Positions 6,345-13,121 of a stretch of 16,261 nucleotides of DNA are shown one piece after another (position 1 is the first letter of the stretch; each line of letters begins with the position of its first letter). The DNA is from Muribaculum sp. (GTDB lineage Bacteria; Bacillota; Clostridia; Lachnospirales; Lachnospiraceae): assembly GCA_023663505.1 (NCBI GenBank), contig JAMPHH010000001.1, forward strand, positions 142,909-159,169, in the 5' to 3' direction. Under the pieces are notes generated by a model. That model saw only the letters and a list, made by a program, of their open reading frames with translations, was not told the DNA's origin and made no database searches. A program made the translations under genes and the position numbers.

Positions 6345-6392
6345 AATAGAAGTGATAACTTCTATTTGGGGCGTTTGTCAGAAGTGCCCGGC
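6345..6392 (+). ncRNA. possible pseudoknot-forming RNA element upstream of the antitoxin repeat
   Basis: CTTCT (6359-6363) can pair with AGAAG (6380-6384). GGGC (6369-6372), inside that loop, can pair with GCCC (6386-6389) outside it, which gives an H-type pseudoknot. The order GGGG...GTCAGA...CC resembles the antitoxin unit at 6455-6474. CTTCT can instead pair with the AGAAG at 6348-6352 in a simple hairpin. It could be an older, diverged antitoxin unit or a leader control element. Confidence 0.35.
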
Positions 6393-6404
6393 TTTATGGT
6401 AGAT

Positions 6405-6434
6405 TATATCAATTTCAATTTTCTGCTGTATAAT
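6405..6434 (+). promoter_or_regulatory. proximal promoter of the antitoxin RNA
   Basis: A consensus TATAAT (6429-6434) with TG directly before it. The -35 is poor (TATATC at 6405-6410, 18-bp spacer). Predicted start is about 6440-6441, exactly where the first CTGAAGAAATT unit begins. Type III systems usually have a promoter immediately ahead of the repeats. Confidence 0.5.
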
Positions 6435-6439
6435 AAAAA

Positions 6440-6500
6440 CTGAAGAAATTGTGAGGGGTTCGTCAGATGCACCTGTCTAAAAAAAGCTGAAGAAATTATC
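6440..6500 (+). ncRNA. type III RNA antitoxin (about 1.3 repeats of 47 nt)
   Basis: CTGAAGAAATT occurs at 6440-6450 and again at 6487-6497, a 47-nt period, so one full unit and the start of a second are present before the terminator. Within the unit CTGA (6440-6443) can pair with TCAG (6463-6466). AGG (6454-6456), inside that loop, can pair with CCT (6472-6474) outside it. This is the H-type pseudoknot topology known for ToxI-, CptI- and TenpI-type antitoxins. An A-run (6479-6485) at the unit boundary would suit cleavage by the partner endoribonuclease. Position between a promoter and a terminator just ahead of the toxin gene matches type III TA loci. Repeat count and ends are my reading. Confidence 0.65.
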
Positions 6501-6524
6501 GGGAACTGGAGGGTTCCCGTTTTT
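6500..6524 (+). terminator. terminator between RNA antitoxin and toxin
   Basis: Stem CGGGAAC (6500-6506) and GTTCCCG (6513-6519), a 6-nt loop, then five Ts. In type III TA loci a leaky terminator here makes antitoxin RNA more abundant than toxin mRNA. Confidence 0.9.
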
Positions 6525-6539
6525 ACGTTAAGGAGTGTT

Positions 6540-7019
6540 ATGGGATTCACACTTTGTTATATTAAGAAAAGCTATTTTGAAGCACATCAGGATTTTATAA
6601 AGATTTTGGATATCGGAGATACAGACAAGCAGTCAAGAAGAACTCATTTATGTATTAAAATAGAGTTGAACAAAAATGCTTTCTATATTCCATTACGAAA
6701 TAATCTTGGTGCAGAAATAAGAAAATTCGGCAGGATTGGACACTCTGTTCCATCAGAAAAACGAAAAAATGCCGGCTTAGATTTTCGTTATGCGTTGCTA
6801 ATAAATGATCCGACTTATATTGAGGTACAAACAGAAAGAAAAATACCTACTTCTCAATATAGGCGTATTCAAGAAGACTATAATTTGATTCAAGCCGAAT
6901 TTGAGGTCTATCTCAGAGGCTATAATAAAGCTGCCCAAAAGAAACGGATTGAAAAAGAACCGTTATATCGGGAATCCAGTTTAATAAATTTTCATAAAGA
7001 ACTGGGACTATCCGATTAG
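6540..7019 (+). CDS. type III TA toxin, ToxN/AbiQ superfamily endoribonuclease (CptN/TenpN-like)
   Basis: 159 aa, of the usual length for these toxins. ATG 6540 has AAGGAG (6530-6535) four nt upstream. The family pattern is visible in order: an N-terminal LCYIKKSYFEAH, then HLCIKIELNKNAFYIPLR (about 36-53) in the place where ToxN-type proteins have a strand pair ending in a P-L motif, a basic loop (SEKRKNAGLDFRYALLIND, about 72-90), YIEV, IPTSQYRRIQ (102-111) and a helical C-terminal half. Such toxins cut RNA and are held by a pseudoknotted RNA encoded just upstream. That RNA and a terminator are present here. I cannot tell CptIN from TenpIN by eye. Catalytic residues are not assigned. Type III systems act in phage defence and plasmid or island stability. 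Confidence 0.75.
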   Translation: MGFTLCYIKKSYFEAHQDFIKILDIGDTDKQSRRTHLCIKIELNKNAFYIPLRNNLGAEIRKFGRIGHSVPSEKRKNAGLDFRYALLINDPTYIEVQTERKIPTSQYRRIQEDYNLIQAEFEVYLRGYNKAAQKKRIEKEPLYRESSLINFHKELGLSD

Positions 7020-7036
7020 CAAAAAGTGATAAATTC

Positions 7037-7065
7037 TTGCCCAACCGCCCCTTTTTGAGTATAAT
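7037..7065 (+). promoter_or_regulatory. promoter of the 7170 gene
   Basis: TTGCCC (7037-7042), a 17-bp spacer, consensus TATAAT (7060-7065). Predicted start is about 7072, giving a leader of roughly 100 nt that is strongly structured. Confidence 0.7.
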
Positions 7066-7097
7066 AAAAGTATAGGAACAGATAAGTTGTGTCTGCA

Positions 7098-7167
7098 CGC
7101 TGCTTGCCGCAAGCTCGTGATCCGTGATATGGATTTGTGTGACAAAGCAGCGCGGAAATGGGGATAA
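7098..7167 (+). promoter_or_regulatory. structured leader ending in the GAAATGGGGATAA word
   Basis: An 8-bp outer stem CGCTGCTT (7098-7105)/AAGCAGCG (7145-7152) encloses an inner hairpin ATCC/GGAT, and GCTTG can alternatively pair with CAAGC. The word GGAAATGGGGATAAT (7154-7168) follows directly and supplies the GGGGA ribosome site for ATG 7170. A similar arrangement (GCTGC...GCAGC then AGAAATGGAGATTA) is seen at 8937-8994. It may be a leader control element or a copy of a dispersed repeat. Confidence 0.45.
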
Positions 7168-7169
7168 TT

Positions 7170-7649
7170 ATGAAAAAAGATAAGGATATGCAATTGGTCA
7201 ATATCTATATAAAAATTCATAATAAAAAACCGCTGCTCATGGACGATCTGGCTTATTTGGCGAAGTATAATCCGGAGTGTTTTAAAAAGACCTGTGACAA
7301 CCTGATTTACAATATCCCCGAGGCGAAAATGCTGGTGGAGTCTGCGGACGATGCTCCCAAGCCCGAGCCGGTGCCGGAGCAGAATGCCTTGGAGGAAACA
7401 GGAATCGACCTGTTCCGGATTTCGGAGGAGGAACGGGCGCAGATGGAGGCAAGTATTGCGCAATTCCTCGAGAACCTGAAGGGTATGGAGGTTGGTGAGG
7501 TAGATACGCTTCAGAGCGTGGACGTAGCGAGGGTCAAGGATCTGGTGGGGAATCTCTATATGGAGAAAATGTTCCCCCACAGCGGTATGCCGGAGTATTT
7601 TGAGATACATAAGCAGGAGGCAGAGCCTACCTTTAACGTGAGGGCGTAA
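7170..7649 (+). CDS. unrecognised small acidic protein
   Basis: 159 aa from ATG 7170 (MKKDKDMQLVNIYIKIHNKK...), with GGGGA five nt upstream; ATG 7158 lacks a site and lies inside the repeat word. An N-terminal helical part with PLLMDDLAYLAKYNPECFKK is followed by a Pro/Glu-rich hinge (PKPEPVPEQ). A helical Glu-rich part (ISEEERAQMEASIAQFLENL) comes next, and the C-terminus includes a conserved-looking YMEKMFPHSGMPEYFEIH. No membrane segment. The gene has its own promoter and precedes the CobW gene by about 110 bp. Function unknown. Confidence 0.7.
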   Translation: MKKDKDMQLVNIYIKIHNKKPLLMDDLAYLAKYNPECFKKTCDNLIYNIPEAKMLVESADDAPKPEPVPEQNALEETGIDLFRISEEERAQMEASIAQFLENLKGMEVGEVDTLQSVDVARVKDLVGNLYMEKMFPHSGMPEYFEIHKQEAEPTFNVRA

Positions 7650-7689
7650 CGGCACGGCGGACAATTGAACATTAGCGCGACACATGCTG

Positions 7690-7713
7690 TTGACTCTTGA
7701 CATTCGGGCGAAT
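7690..7713 (+). promoter_or_regulatory. possible promoter/operator of the CobW gene
   Basis: Two overlapping -35-like boxes, TTGACT (7690-7695) and TTGACA (7697-7702), but no good -10 at 16-18 bp. The palindrome ATTCG-GG-CGAAT (7702-7713) starts at the last base of the second box. It could be an operator; which regulator binds is unknown. Confidence 0.3.
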
Positions 7714-7763
7714 ATGGGGGAAAATACTGGATAGTATAAAGATGCAATCATGCAGGAAGGAAG

Positions 7764-8912
7764 ATGGAAATGACTAAAATTGATGTAGTATCGGGTTTTC
7801 TGGGAGCGGGGAAGACCACTCTGATAAAGAAGCTTTTGAAGGAGGCGTTAGATGGCAGCAAGACCGTGCTGATTGAGAACGAGTTCGGAGAGATCGGTAT
7901 TGACGGCGGGTTCCTGAAAGATGCGGGAATCGAGATCAAGGAAATGAATTCGGGTTGTATCTGCTGTTCTCTGGTGGGGGATTTTGGCGCTTCTCTAAAA
8001 GAAGTGATCAACACCTATTCGCCGGAGCGAGTGCTGATTGAGCCGTCAGGTGTGGGGAAGCTGTCGGACGTGCTGCGGGCGGTGGAAAACGTGGCGGCTG
8101 ACTTGGACGTGCAGGTGAACAGCGCGGTTGCGGTAGTAGATGCCTCCAAGTGCAAAATGTATATGAAGAATTTTGGCGAGTTTTTTGCCAATCAGATCGA
8201 GTATGCGGGAACTATTATCCTGACTAGGGCGGACAAGGTGAATCAGGAGAAGATTAACGCGGCGGTGGAGCTGGTGAAGGAGCATAATCCCAAGGCGGCG
8301 ATCATCACCACGCCGCTTGACCAGTTGGACGGAAAGGCTGTATTGCAGACGATTGAAGGTGCGGACAAGCTTGAGGATATGTTGAAGGAGATGTTGGAGC
8401 GCGCCCATGAGGAGCATGAGCATCATCACGACCATGAGGAGCATGACCACAAAGAACACGAGCACCATCACGAGCATGAAGAACACGAGCATCATGACCA
8501 TGACGAACATGAGCACCACCATGATCACGAAGGGCATGAGCACGAGCACCATCACAACCATGAAGAACATGACCATCATCACGACCACGGTGAGGGTTGT
8601 ACCTGTGGCTGTCACGACCACGATCATCATCATGCGGACGAGATATTCTCAAGCTGGGGCATGGAAACGCCCACTGCCTATACCCGAGAGGAGATCGAGC
8701 ATATATTAGAGGAGTTGGACAGCGGTTGGTATGGAGATATCCTGCGCGCTAAGGGAATGGTGCCCGCGGAGGACGGCACATGGATCTATTATGATTATGT
8801 GCCGGAGGAGCACGAGGTGCGAAGCGGCAAGCCGGAGGTGACAGGCAAGATCTGCGTCATCGGGGCAAATCTGCGAGAGGAGAAGCTTACGGAGTTGTTC
8901 CATAAGTCATAA
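7764..8912 (+). CDS. CobW/G3E-family GTPase with His-rich metal-binding segment
   Basis: 382 aa. The P-loop GFLGAGKTT is at 11-19 and ENEFGEIGID at 38-47. The metal-binding GCICC motif of the COG0523 group is at 64-68, VVDASK lies near 124-129, and the base-recognition motif TRAD is at 154-157. Residues 215-290 are almost all His, Glu and Asp (EHEHHHDHEEHDH-type repeats), followed by CTCGC (279-283). The C-terminal CobW_C-like part ends TGKICVIGANLREEKL. Such proteins bind Zn, Co or Ni in the cytoplasm and use GTP to deliver it to client proteins. Start ATG 7764 follows AGGAAGG; ATG 7770 is an alternative. A zinc role is inferred from the ZIP transporter downstream. Confidence 0.9.
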   Translation: MEMTKIDVVSGFLGAGKTTLIKKLLKEALDGSKTVLIENEFGEIGIDGGFLKDAGIEIKEMNSGCICCSLVGDFGASLKEVINTYSPERVLIEPSGVGKLSDVLRAVENVAADLDVQVNSAVAVVDASKCKMYMKNFGEFFANQIEYAGTIILTRADKVNQEKINAAVELVKEHNPKAAIITTPLDQLDGKAVLQTIEGADKLEDMLKEMLERAHEEHEHHHDHEEHDHKEHEHHHEHEEHEHHDHDEHEHHHDHEGHEHEHHHNHEEHDHHHDHGEGCTCGCHDHDHHHADEIFSSWGMETPTAYTREEIEHILEELDSGWYGDILRAKGMVPAEDGTWIYYDYVPEEHEVRSGKPEVTGKICVIGANLREEKLTELFHKS

Positions 8913-9024
8913 TCCTGCTGCGGGCAATGGCGCAAAGCTGCTTATGCACAGGCTTCAACATAGTTGCAGCCTGCGCAGCGCAGAAATGGAGATTACGCTG
9001 TGGCATAATCCCGCTGCGGCAGAA
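8908..9024. repeat. intergenic structured element with flanking 17-bp direct repeat
   Basis: CATAATCC(T/C)GCTGCGG occurs at 8908-8924 and 9004-9020, one base different. Between them is a hairpin CAGGCT (8949-8954)/AGCCTG (8968-8973) with an inner CAAC/GTTG stem and an ATA loop. An outer GCTGC (8937-8941)/GCAGC (8975-8979) stem encloses it. AGAAATGGAGATTA (8981-8994) follows. The ATA loop and the trailing word are shared with the repeats near 1933 and 14073. Confidence 0.5.
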
Positions 9025-9077
9025 TATCACAGAAATAGCGATACAAGCATAATGAAATTAGGAAAGAAGGCAAAGGT

Positions 9078-10007
9078 ATGAAGCCTGTTTATGTGATTAA
9101 CGGTTTTTTGGAGAGCGGCAAGACGGAGTTTATTTGCTTTACTCTGGCGCAGCCTTATTTTCAGATCAAGGGGACGACGCTTCTCATTCTCTGCGAGGAG
9201 GGGGAGAACGAGTATCCGGAGGCAATCCTGAAGAAAAGCCGCACGGTGGTGGAGCTTGTGGAAAATGAGGAGGATTTTACTCCGGAGCATTTGACGGAGC
9301 TTGAGAAGAAGCACAAACCAGAGCGTATTATCATAGAATATAATGGCATGTGGAATTACAAGAATGCAAAGCTGCCGTGGTACTGGAAGATTGAACAGCA
9401 GATCACCACGATTGACGGCTCGACCTTCCCCATGTATTATACCAATATGCGTTCCCTGCTTGCGGAACAGATCAGGAAATCCGAGATGATCATTTTTAAC
9501 CGCTGTGACGGGATTGAGGATTTGGGAAGCTACAAGCGCAATATCAAGGCGGTGAATCCTTCCGCTGACGTGATCTTTGAGGACGCCAACGGGGAGATTG
9601 ACGAGATTTTTGAGGAGGATCTGCCCTATGACCTGAAGCAGGAGACGATCATGTTGGACAATACGGGATATGGAATCTGGTATCTGGACGTTATGGATCA
9701 TTTGGAGCGCTACACGGGGAAAAAGCTCCAATTCACGGCTATGGTGTTGAAGCCCGATCATTTTCCCAAGGGGTATTTCGTGCCGGGACGCATGGCTATG
9801 ACCTGCTGTGCGGACGATATGGCTTTTCTGGGCTATGCCTGCGAGTTCGCGGGTGCGGACGCCCTGAAGCAGAAGGAGTGGGTGAAGGTTACTGCCACGG
9901 TGTCTCAGGAATACTGGAAGGACTATAACGGAGAGGGTCCCATGCTTCATGCGGTCAGCGTGGAGAAAACGAAAGCGCCAAAAGAGGAGATTATCAGCTT
10001 TGCGTAA
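9078..10007 (+). CDS. CobW-like GTPase fused to a TIGR03943/DUF1980-type C-terminal domain
   Basis: 309 aa. The N-terminal half has a P-loop GFLESGKTE (9-17), a Walker-B-like IIIEYNGMW (84-92) and NRCD (141-144) in the place of NKxD. There is no GCxCC motif. The C-terminal part has FVPGRMAMTCCADDMAF (234-250), LGYACEF, WVKVTATV and GPMLHAVSVEKTKAP (288-301), which resembles the end of TIGR03943 (YcgQ-type) proteins. Those proteins are usually encoded with a DUF318-type permease, which is absent here. GAAGG lies seven nt before ATG 9078. Likely a metal-handling protein tied to the preceding GTPase; substrate unknown. Confidence 0.75.
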   Translation: MKPVYVINGFLESGKTEFICFTLAQPYFQIKGTTLLILCEEGENEYPEAILKKSRTVVELVENEEDFTPEHLTELEKKHKPERIIIEYNGMWNYKNAKLPWYWKIEQQITTIDGSTFPMYYTNMRSLLAEQIRKSEMIIFNRCDGIEDLGSYKRNIKAVNPSADVIFEDANGEIDEIFEEDLPYDLKQETIMLDNTGYGIWYLDVMDHLERYTGKKLQFTAMVLKPDHFPKGYFVPGRMAMTCCADDMAFLGYACEFAGADALKQKEWVKVTATVSQEYWKDYNGEGPMLHAVSVEKTKAPKEEIISFA

Positions 10008-11292
10008 AGAGAAGATGCAGGGGAGGAAGGGGCATAGCGAAGGGAAGCCTGCGGCGGACAAATACTATGTCGCGGATAGGGTTCTATTCCTTTTCCTTCT
10101 GGTAATATACACCGGTGTGATGCTGTATCTGTTTGTGATGCAGTGTTACGAGGTGCCGGTATTCCGCTCGGATATGCCGGATTATGTGAATAAGGTGCGG
10201 GGGATCGCAGGGGATTATGAGTTCCCTTATCCGCTTTTTTTCACGCTGGCGAAGGTGTTTGCGTTGGCGGCGGGGGCGCCTATGGGGGTGGCGATCACCA
10301 CGGCACTCTTGAATTCCTTGGGAGTCTGCGTCGCTAAGCATTATATGGGCGGACTGGTTCGGGACGGTCTGGACATGGAGGACTGGAGCGGGCGGAAGGT
10401 CATGGCTCTTGATATGGCGGTGACCTGTATGGTGTTTGTTCTGTTCCTGTTGGGCAACCTGTATTCTCCGAAGAACACGGCTTTTTTTGGATTTGATTAT
10501 GCCTATCGCTGTATGGGGATTTACACGCCCAATCCTATCTGGAACGCTACCTATCTGGCGACAAGACCCTTTACGATTATCTGTTTCTGCGAGGCGGCAA
10601 GGCTGTTAAAGAGTTATCGGGAGGAATTCTCGTGGAAGGGCTGTGTCCCCTTTGCGGTGAGCCTTTTCCTGATGACGATCACCAAGCCCAGTTATACCTT
10701 GGTGCTGGTGCCGCTCATGGGCATTATGCTCTTGGCGGATTTGGTGAGGAGTCGGGGCGGGAGCCTGAAAAACGCGTTTTATCTGTGTGTCACCATGATT
10801 CCCACCGGATTAGATTTGCTCTATCAATATTTTGGCGTGTTTACCGGAACCAATGTGAAGGGGGAGGAGACAGGGATCGGATTTGCTTTTGCCAAGGTCT
10901 GGAGCAATTATTCCAAGAACATTCCGCTTAGCATTGTGATGGGAATGGCGTTGACCTTGGGCGTGATGGTGTTAAATTGGAGAACATTGAGGGATAAATT
11001 TATCTATCGTTTTGCCTGCTACAACTATCTGGCGGGCGCGGTGATGTTTTTGTGTCTGTACGAAAAGGGATTTCGTATGCTGCATGCCAATTTTTCTTGG
11101 GGCTATATGCACGGAATGTTCTTTATGTTTATGATGTCCTTGGTACTGGTGCTGCGCAACACGATCGAGTGGAGACGGGATAAACGGGTGATATTCCTGA
11201 TTGCGGAGTGGGCGGTGCTTGCCGTGCATCTGGTCTGCGGCGTCAATTTCCTGTGGTATGCGCTGCAGGGAAATGATTTGTCGGGCTTTTAG
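10000..11292 (+). CDS. polytopic membrane protein, GT-C-like, unrecognised
   Basis: About 430 aa from TTG 10000, which has AGAGGAGA (9983-9990) nine nt upstream and overlaps the preceding stop; ATG 10015 is an alternative. A basic N-terminus (RKEKMQGRKGHSEGK) is followed by about ten hydrophobic helices. The first extracytoplasmic loop contains VFRSDMPDYV, an acidic pair placed as in GT-C sugar transferases. Later segments include TKPSYTLVLVPLMG and FRMLHANFSWGYMHGMF. I do not recognise the family. Overlap with the CobW fusion suggests co-transcription, yet the sequence looks like an envelope enzyme rather than a metal permease. Confidence 0.65.
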   Translation: MRKEKMQGRKGHSEGKPAADKYYVADRVLFLFLLVIYTGVMLYLFVMQCYEVPVFRSDMPDYVNKVRGIAGDYEFPYPLFFTLAKVFALAAGAPMGVAITTALLNSLGVCVAKHYMGGLVRDGLDMEDWSGRKVMALDMAVTCMVFVLFLLGNLYSPKNTAFFGFDYAYRCMGIYTPNPIWNATYLATRPFTIICFCEAARLLKSYREEFSWKGCVPFAVSLFLMTITKPSYTLVLVPLMGIMLLADLVRSRGGSLKNAFYLCVTMIPTGLDLLYQYFGVFTGTNVKGEETGIGFAFAKVWSNYSKNIPLSIVMGMALTLGVMVLNWRTLRDKFIYRFACYNYLAGAVMFLCLYEKGFRMLHANFSWGYMHGMFFMFMMSLVLVLRNTIEWRRDKRVIFLIAEWAVLAVHLVCGVNFLWYALQGNDLSGF

Positions 11293-11320
11293 GATATCAG
11301 TTTTCTAAAATATCGTTTTT
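11293..11320 (+). terminator. weak hairpin plus T-run
   Basis: GATAT (11293-11297) and ATATC (11310-11314) with a 12-nt loop, then GTTTTTT. The stem is only five bp and AT-rich, so termination would be weak. Confidence 0.25.
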
Positions 11321-11353
11321 TATGATAAGTGAGATGTTTAAAGGATAATTGTT

Positions 11354-12130
11354 ATGGATATAGCAGTCGGGATATTAATTCCCTTTGTGGGAACCACGGT
11401 CGGGGCTGCCTGTGTGTTTTTCTTGAAAAATGAGATCAGTCCCACTTTACAGAGGATATTTACCGGTTTCGCGGCGGGGGTAATGATCGCGGCGTCCGTC
11501 TGGTCGCTGCTGATACCCGCGATGGATTTATGCGAGGATATGGGAAAGCTGGGCTTTGTACCGGCGCTCATAGGGTTACTTGCCGGCGTGTTTTTCTTGC
11601 TGCTCATGGACAGTTTTGTACCACACCTCCATTTGGGCAGCGATAAACCGGAGGGAGCGAAAAGCAGTCTTGGAAAAACCGCGATGCTGATGTTGGCGGT
11701 GACAATCCATAATCTGCCTGAGGGTGCAGCCTGTGGAGCAATTTTTGCAGGCGTTTTAAATGGTCATGGCACCGTGACAATGGCGGGGGCGGTGACGCTC
11801 GCCATCGGGATTGCCATACAGAATTTTCCGGAGGGAGCGATTATCTCCATGCCGCTTCGCAGTGAGGGCAACAGCCGTATGAAGTCCTTTCTGTTGGGGA
11901 CCTTGTCGGGGGCTGTGGAGCCCGTGGGCGCAGTGATTGCGATTCTCCTTGCCAATATTGTCGCCCCGATTCTGCCGTATATGCTTGCTTTTGCGGCGGG
12001 GGCTATGATTTATGTGGTGGTGGAGGAGTTGATTCCGGAGGCGAGCCAAGGGGAGCATTCCAATGTGGGAACGATTTCCTTTGCGGCGGGCTTTGCGCTG
12101 ATGATGATACTTGACGTGGCGCTTGGCTGA
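11354..12130 (+). CDS. ZIP-family metal transporter (ZupT/GufA-like)
   Basis: 258 aa with eight predicted membrane helices. The two ZIP metal-site helices are clear: AVTIHNLPEGAACG (H119, N120, E123) and AIQNFPEGAIIS (Q156, N157, E160). The variable loop carries VPHLHLG, a small His site. The last helices include EPVGAVIAILL and VVVEELIPEA. Such proteins import divalent metals, mostly zinc, and the loop between helices 3 and 4 often binds metal. ATG 11354 has AAAGGA about nine nt upstream. It follows the two CobW-type genes, supporting a metal-supply group. It lacks the long His-rich loop seen in some family members. Confidence 0.9.
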   Translation: MDIAVGILIPFVGTTVGAACVFFLKNEISPTLQRIFTGFAAGVMIAASVWSLLIPAMDLCEDMGKLGFVPALIGLLAGVFFLLLMDSFVPHLHLGSDKPEGAKSSLGKTAMLMLAVTIHNLPEGAACGAIFAGVLNGHGTVTMAGAVTLAIGIAIQNFPEGAIISMPLRSEGNSRMKSFLLGTLSGAVEPVGAVIAILLANIVAPILPYMLAFAAGAMIYVVVEELIPEASQGEHSNVGTISFAAGFALMMILDVALG

Positions 12131-12346
12131 GGGAGGAAGCTATTGGTGCGGTATCGCAGGTTTAAACCTATGATATGTGTTCTTCTCATCGATTGTTTGT
12201 GCCGTTGGAGGCATGACTTGAAGTGTGATAAGAAATTTTTAAATATTGATTCCCGCAAGCAATGAGTCAGTGCTTGCATGAGCATAAATCCAACGAGATT
12301 GGATTACCAATAAAATTGGTTTGGCGAACGCCGCGAGGGTACACAG
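12131..12346. other. intergenic region with a series of hairpins
   Basis: No gene is visible. It contains a 12-bp perfect palindrome AGGTTTAAACCT (12158-12169), operator-like. Then come tandem hairpins: GCAAGCA (12255-12261)/TGCTTGC (12271-12277), AATCCAA (12287-12293)/TTGGATT (12299-12305), ACCAAT (12306-12311)/ATTGGT (12315-12320) and GGCG/CGCC (12323-12332). GAGGG (12334-12338) then serves as ribosome site for ATG 12347. The leader of ylmH is therefore almost fully structured. Confidence 0.55.
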
Positions 12347-13111
12347 ATGGAAAATGATAAAGAGCTACAACAGTTGAGGAATCGGTTCAGGGAGTTGGCT
12401 GACAAAGCCTTCTCCCAGAACGTGTTTACATTTACGGGATTCTTGGGTCTGAGCGAGCAAGATGTGTTCTGGAAAATGGAGCGGGAGCTTGCGTATGCGG
12501 GCTACACGCTTTACGGCGGGGCAGGGGAGAGCGAACGACAGGTGGTTCGCTTCGGCAATGCGGAGGAATTGGGCTATGAGGTGCCTTTTCCAATCGTCTG
12601 CGTCCATGTGAGTCCCCTGATGGCGAAGTTTGCGGACAAGCTCTCTCACAGGGATTTCCTAGGGGCACTGATGAATCTGGGGATTGAGAGGAGCACGGTC
12701 GGGGATATTCGTGTGGGGGACAAGGAGGCGTATCTGTTTTGTTTGGATTCTATCGCTGCGTTTATATGTGAGAATCTCGGACAGGTGAAGCATACTAATG
12801 TAAGGTGTGAGATAGTGGACGAGGCGGCGCAGGTGCCGGAGGAGGAGCCGGAGCGGGTGAGCGTTCAGGTGGCTTCCCTGCGGATTGATGCCGTGATCGC
12901 CAAGGTTTACAATAAATCAAGGGAGAGCTGTCTTGAGATGTTCCGCACCCAGAAGGTTTATGTGGACGGGCGGCTATGCGAGAACAATTCCCGTCAATTG
13001 AAGCAGGGAGAGACGGTGAATGCAAGGGGCTACGGGAAGCTTCGGGTGGTCGGGGAGCCGAGGGAGACCAAGAAGGGCAAGCTTTCCTTAGAGGTGTTGG
13101 TGTACCGATAG
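12347..13111 (+). CDS. ylmH: YlmH family S4-domain RNA-binding protein
   Basis: 254 aa, close to the length of Bacillus YlmH. The N-terminal two thirds holds the YlmH pattern: FTFTGFLGLSEQDVFWKME, then FPIVCVHVSPLMAKFADKLSHRDFLGALMNLGIERSTVGDI (split here only by reading), and KEAYLFCLDSIAAFI. The S4 domain lies at about 176-240 (SLRIDAVIAKVYNKSRE, KVYVDGRLCENNSRQL, YGKLRV). YlmH binds the ribosome or tRNA and has been linked to ribosome-associated quality control, acting like RqcP. In many Firmicutes it sits near the divIVA division cluster; that context is absent here. The start is ATG 12347 with GAGGG eight nt upstream. The next gene follows after 10 nt. Confidence 0.9.
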   Translation: MENDKELQQLRNRFRELADKAFSQNVFTFTGFLGLSEQDVFWKMERELAYAGYTLYGGAGESERQVVRFGNAEELGYEVPFPIVCVHVSPLMAKFADKLSHRDFLGALMNLGIERSTVGDIRVGDKEAYLFCLDSIAAFICENLGQVKHTNVRCEIVDEAAQVPEEEPERVSVQVASLRIDAVIAKVYNKSRESCLEMFRTQKVYVDGRLCENNSRQLKQGETVNARGYGKLRVVGEPRETKKGKLSLEVLVYR

Positions 13112-13121
13112 GAGATGGGAT

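Noticed and set aside
6359..6389. preQ1-type riboswitch
   Set aside because: Small H-type pseudoknot topology is similar, but the conserved A-rich tail and C-rich core are absent and the downstream gene is a toxin.
7008..7751. 247-aa antisense ORF over the 7170 gene
   Set aside because: The + strand gene has a promoter and ribosome site; the antisense frame is Leu/His/Arg-rich without motifs.
8046..8633. Long antisense ORF opposite the His-rich part of the CobW gene
   Set aside because: It is the reverse reading of His/Glu/Asp codons, giving Met/Val runs; no ribosome site and a clear gene on the + strand.
9027..10061. 344-aa antisense ORF opposite the CobW fusion gene
   Set aside because: The + strand protein has a P-loop and a recognisable C-terminal domain; the antisense frame has no motif or plausible start.
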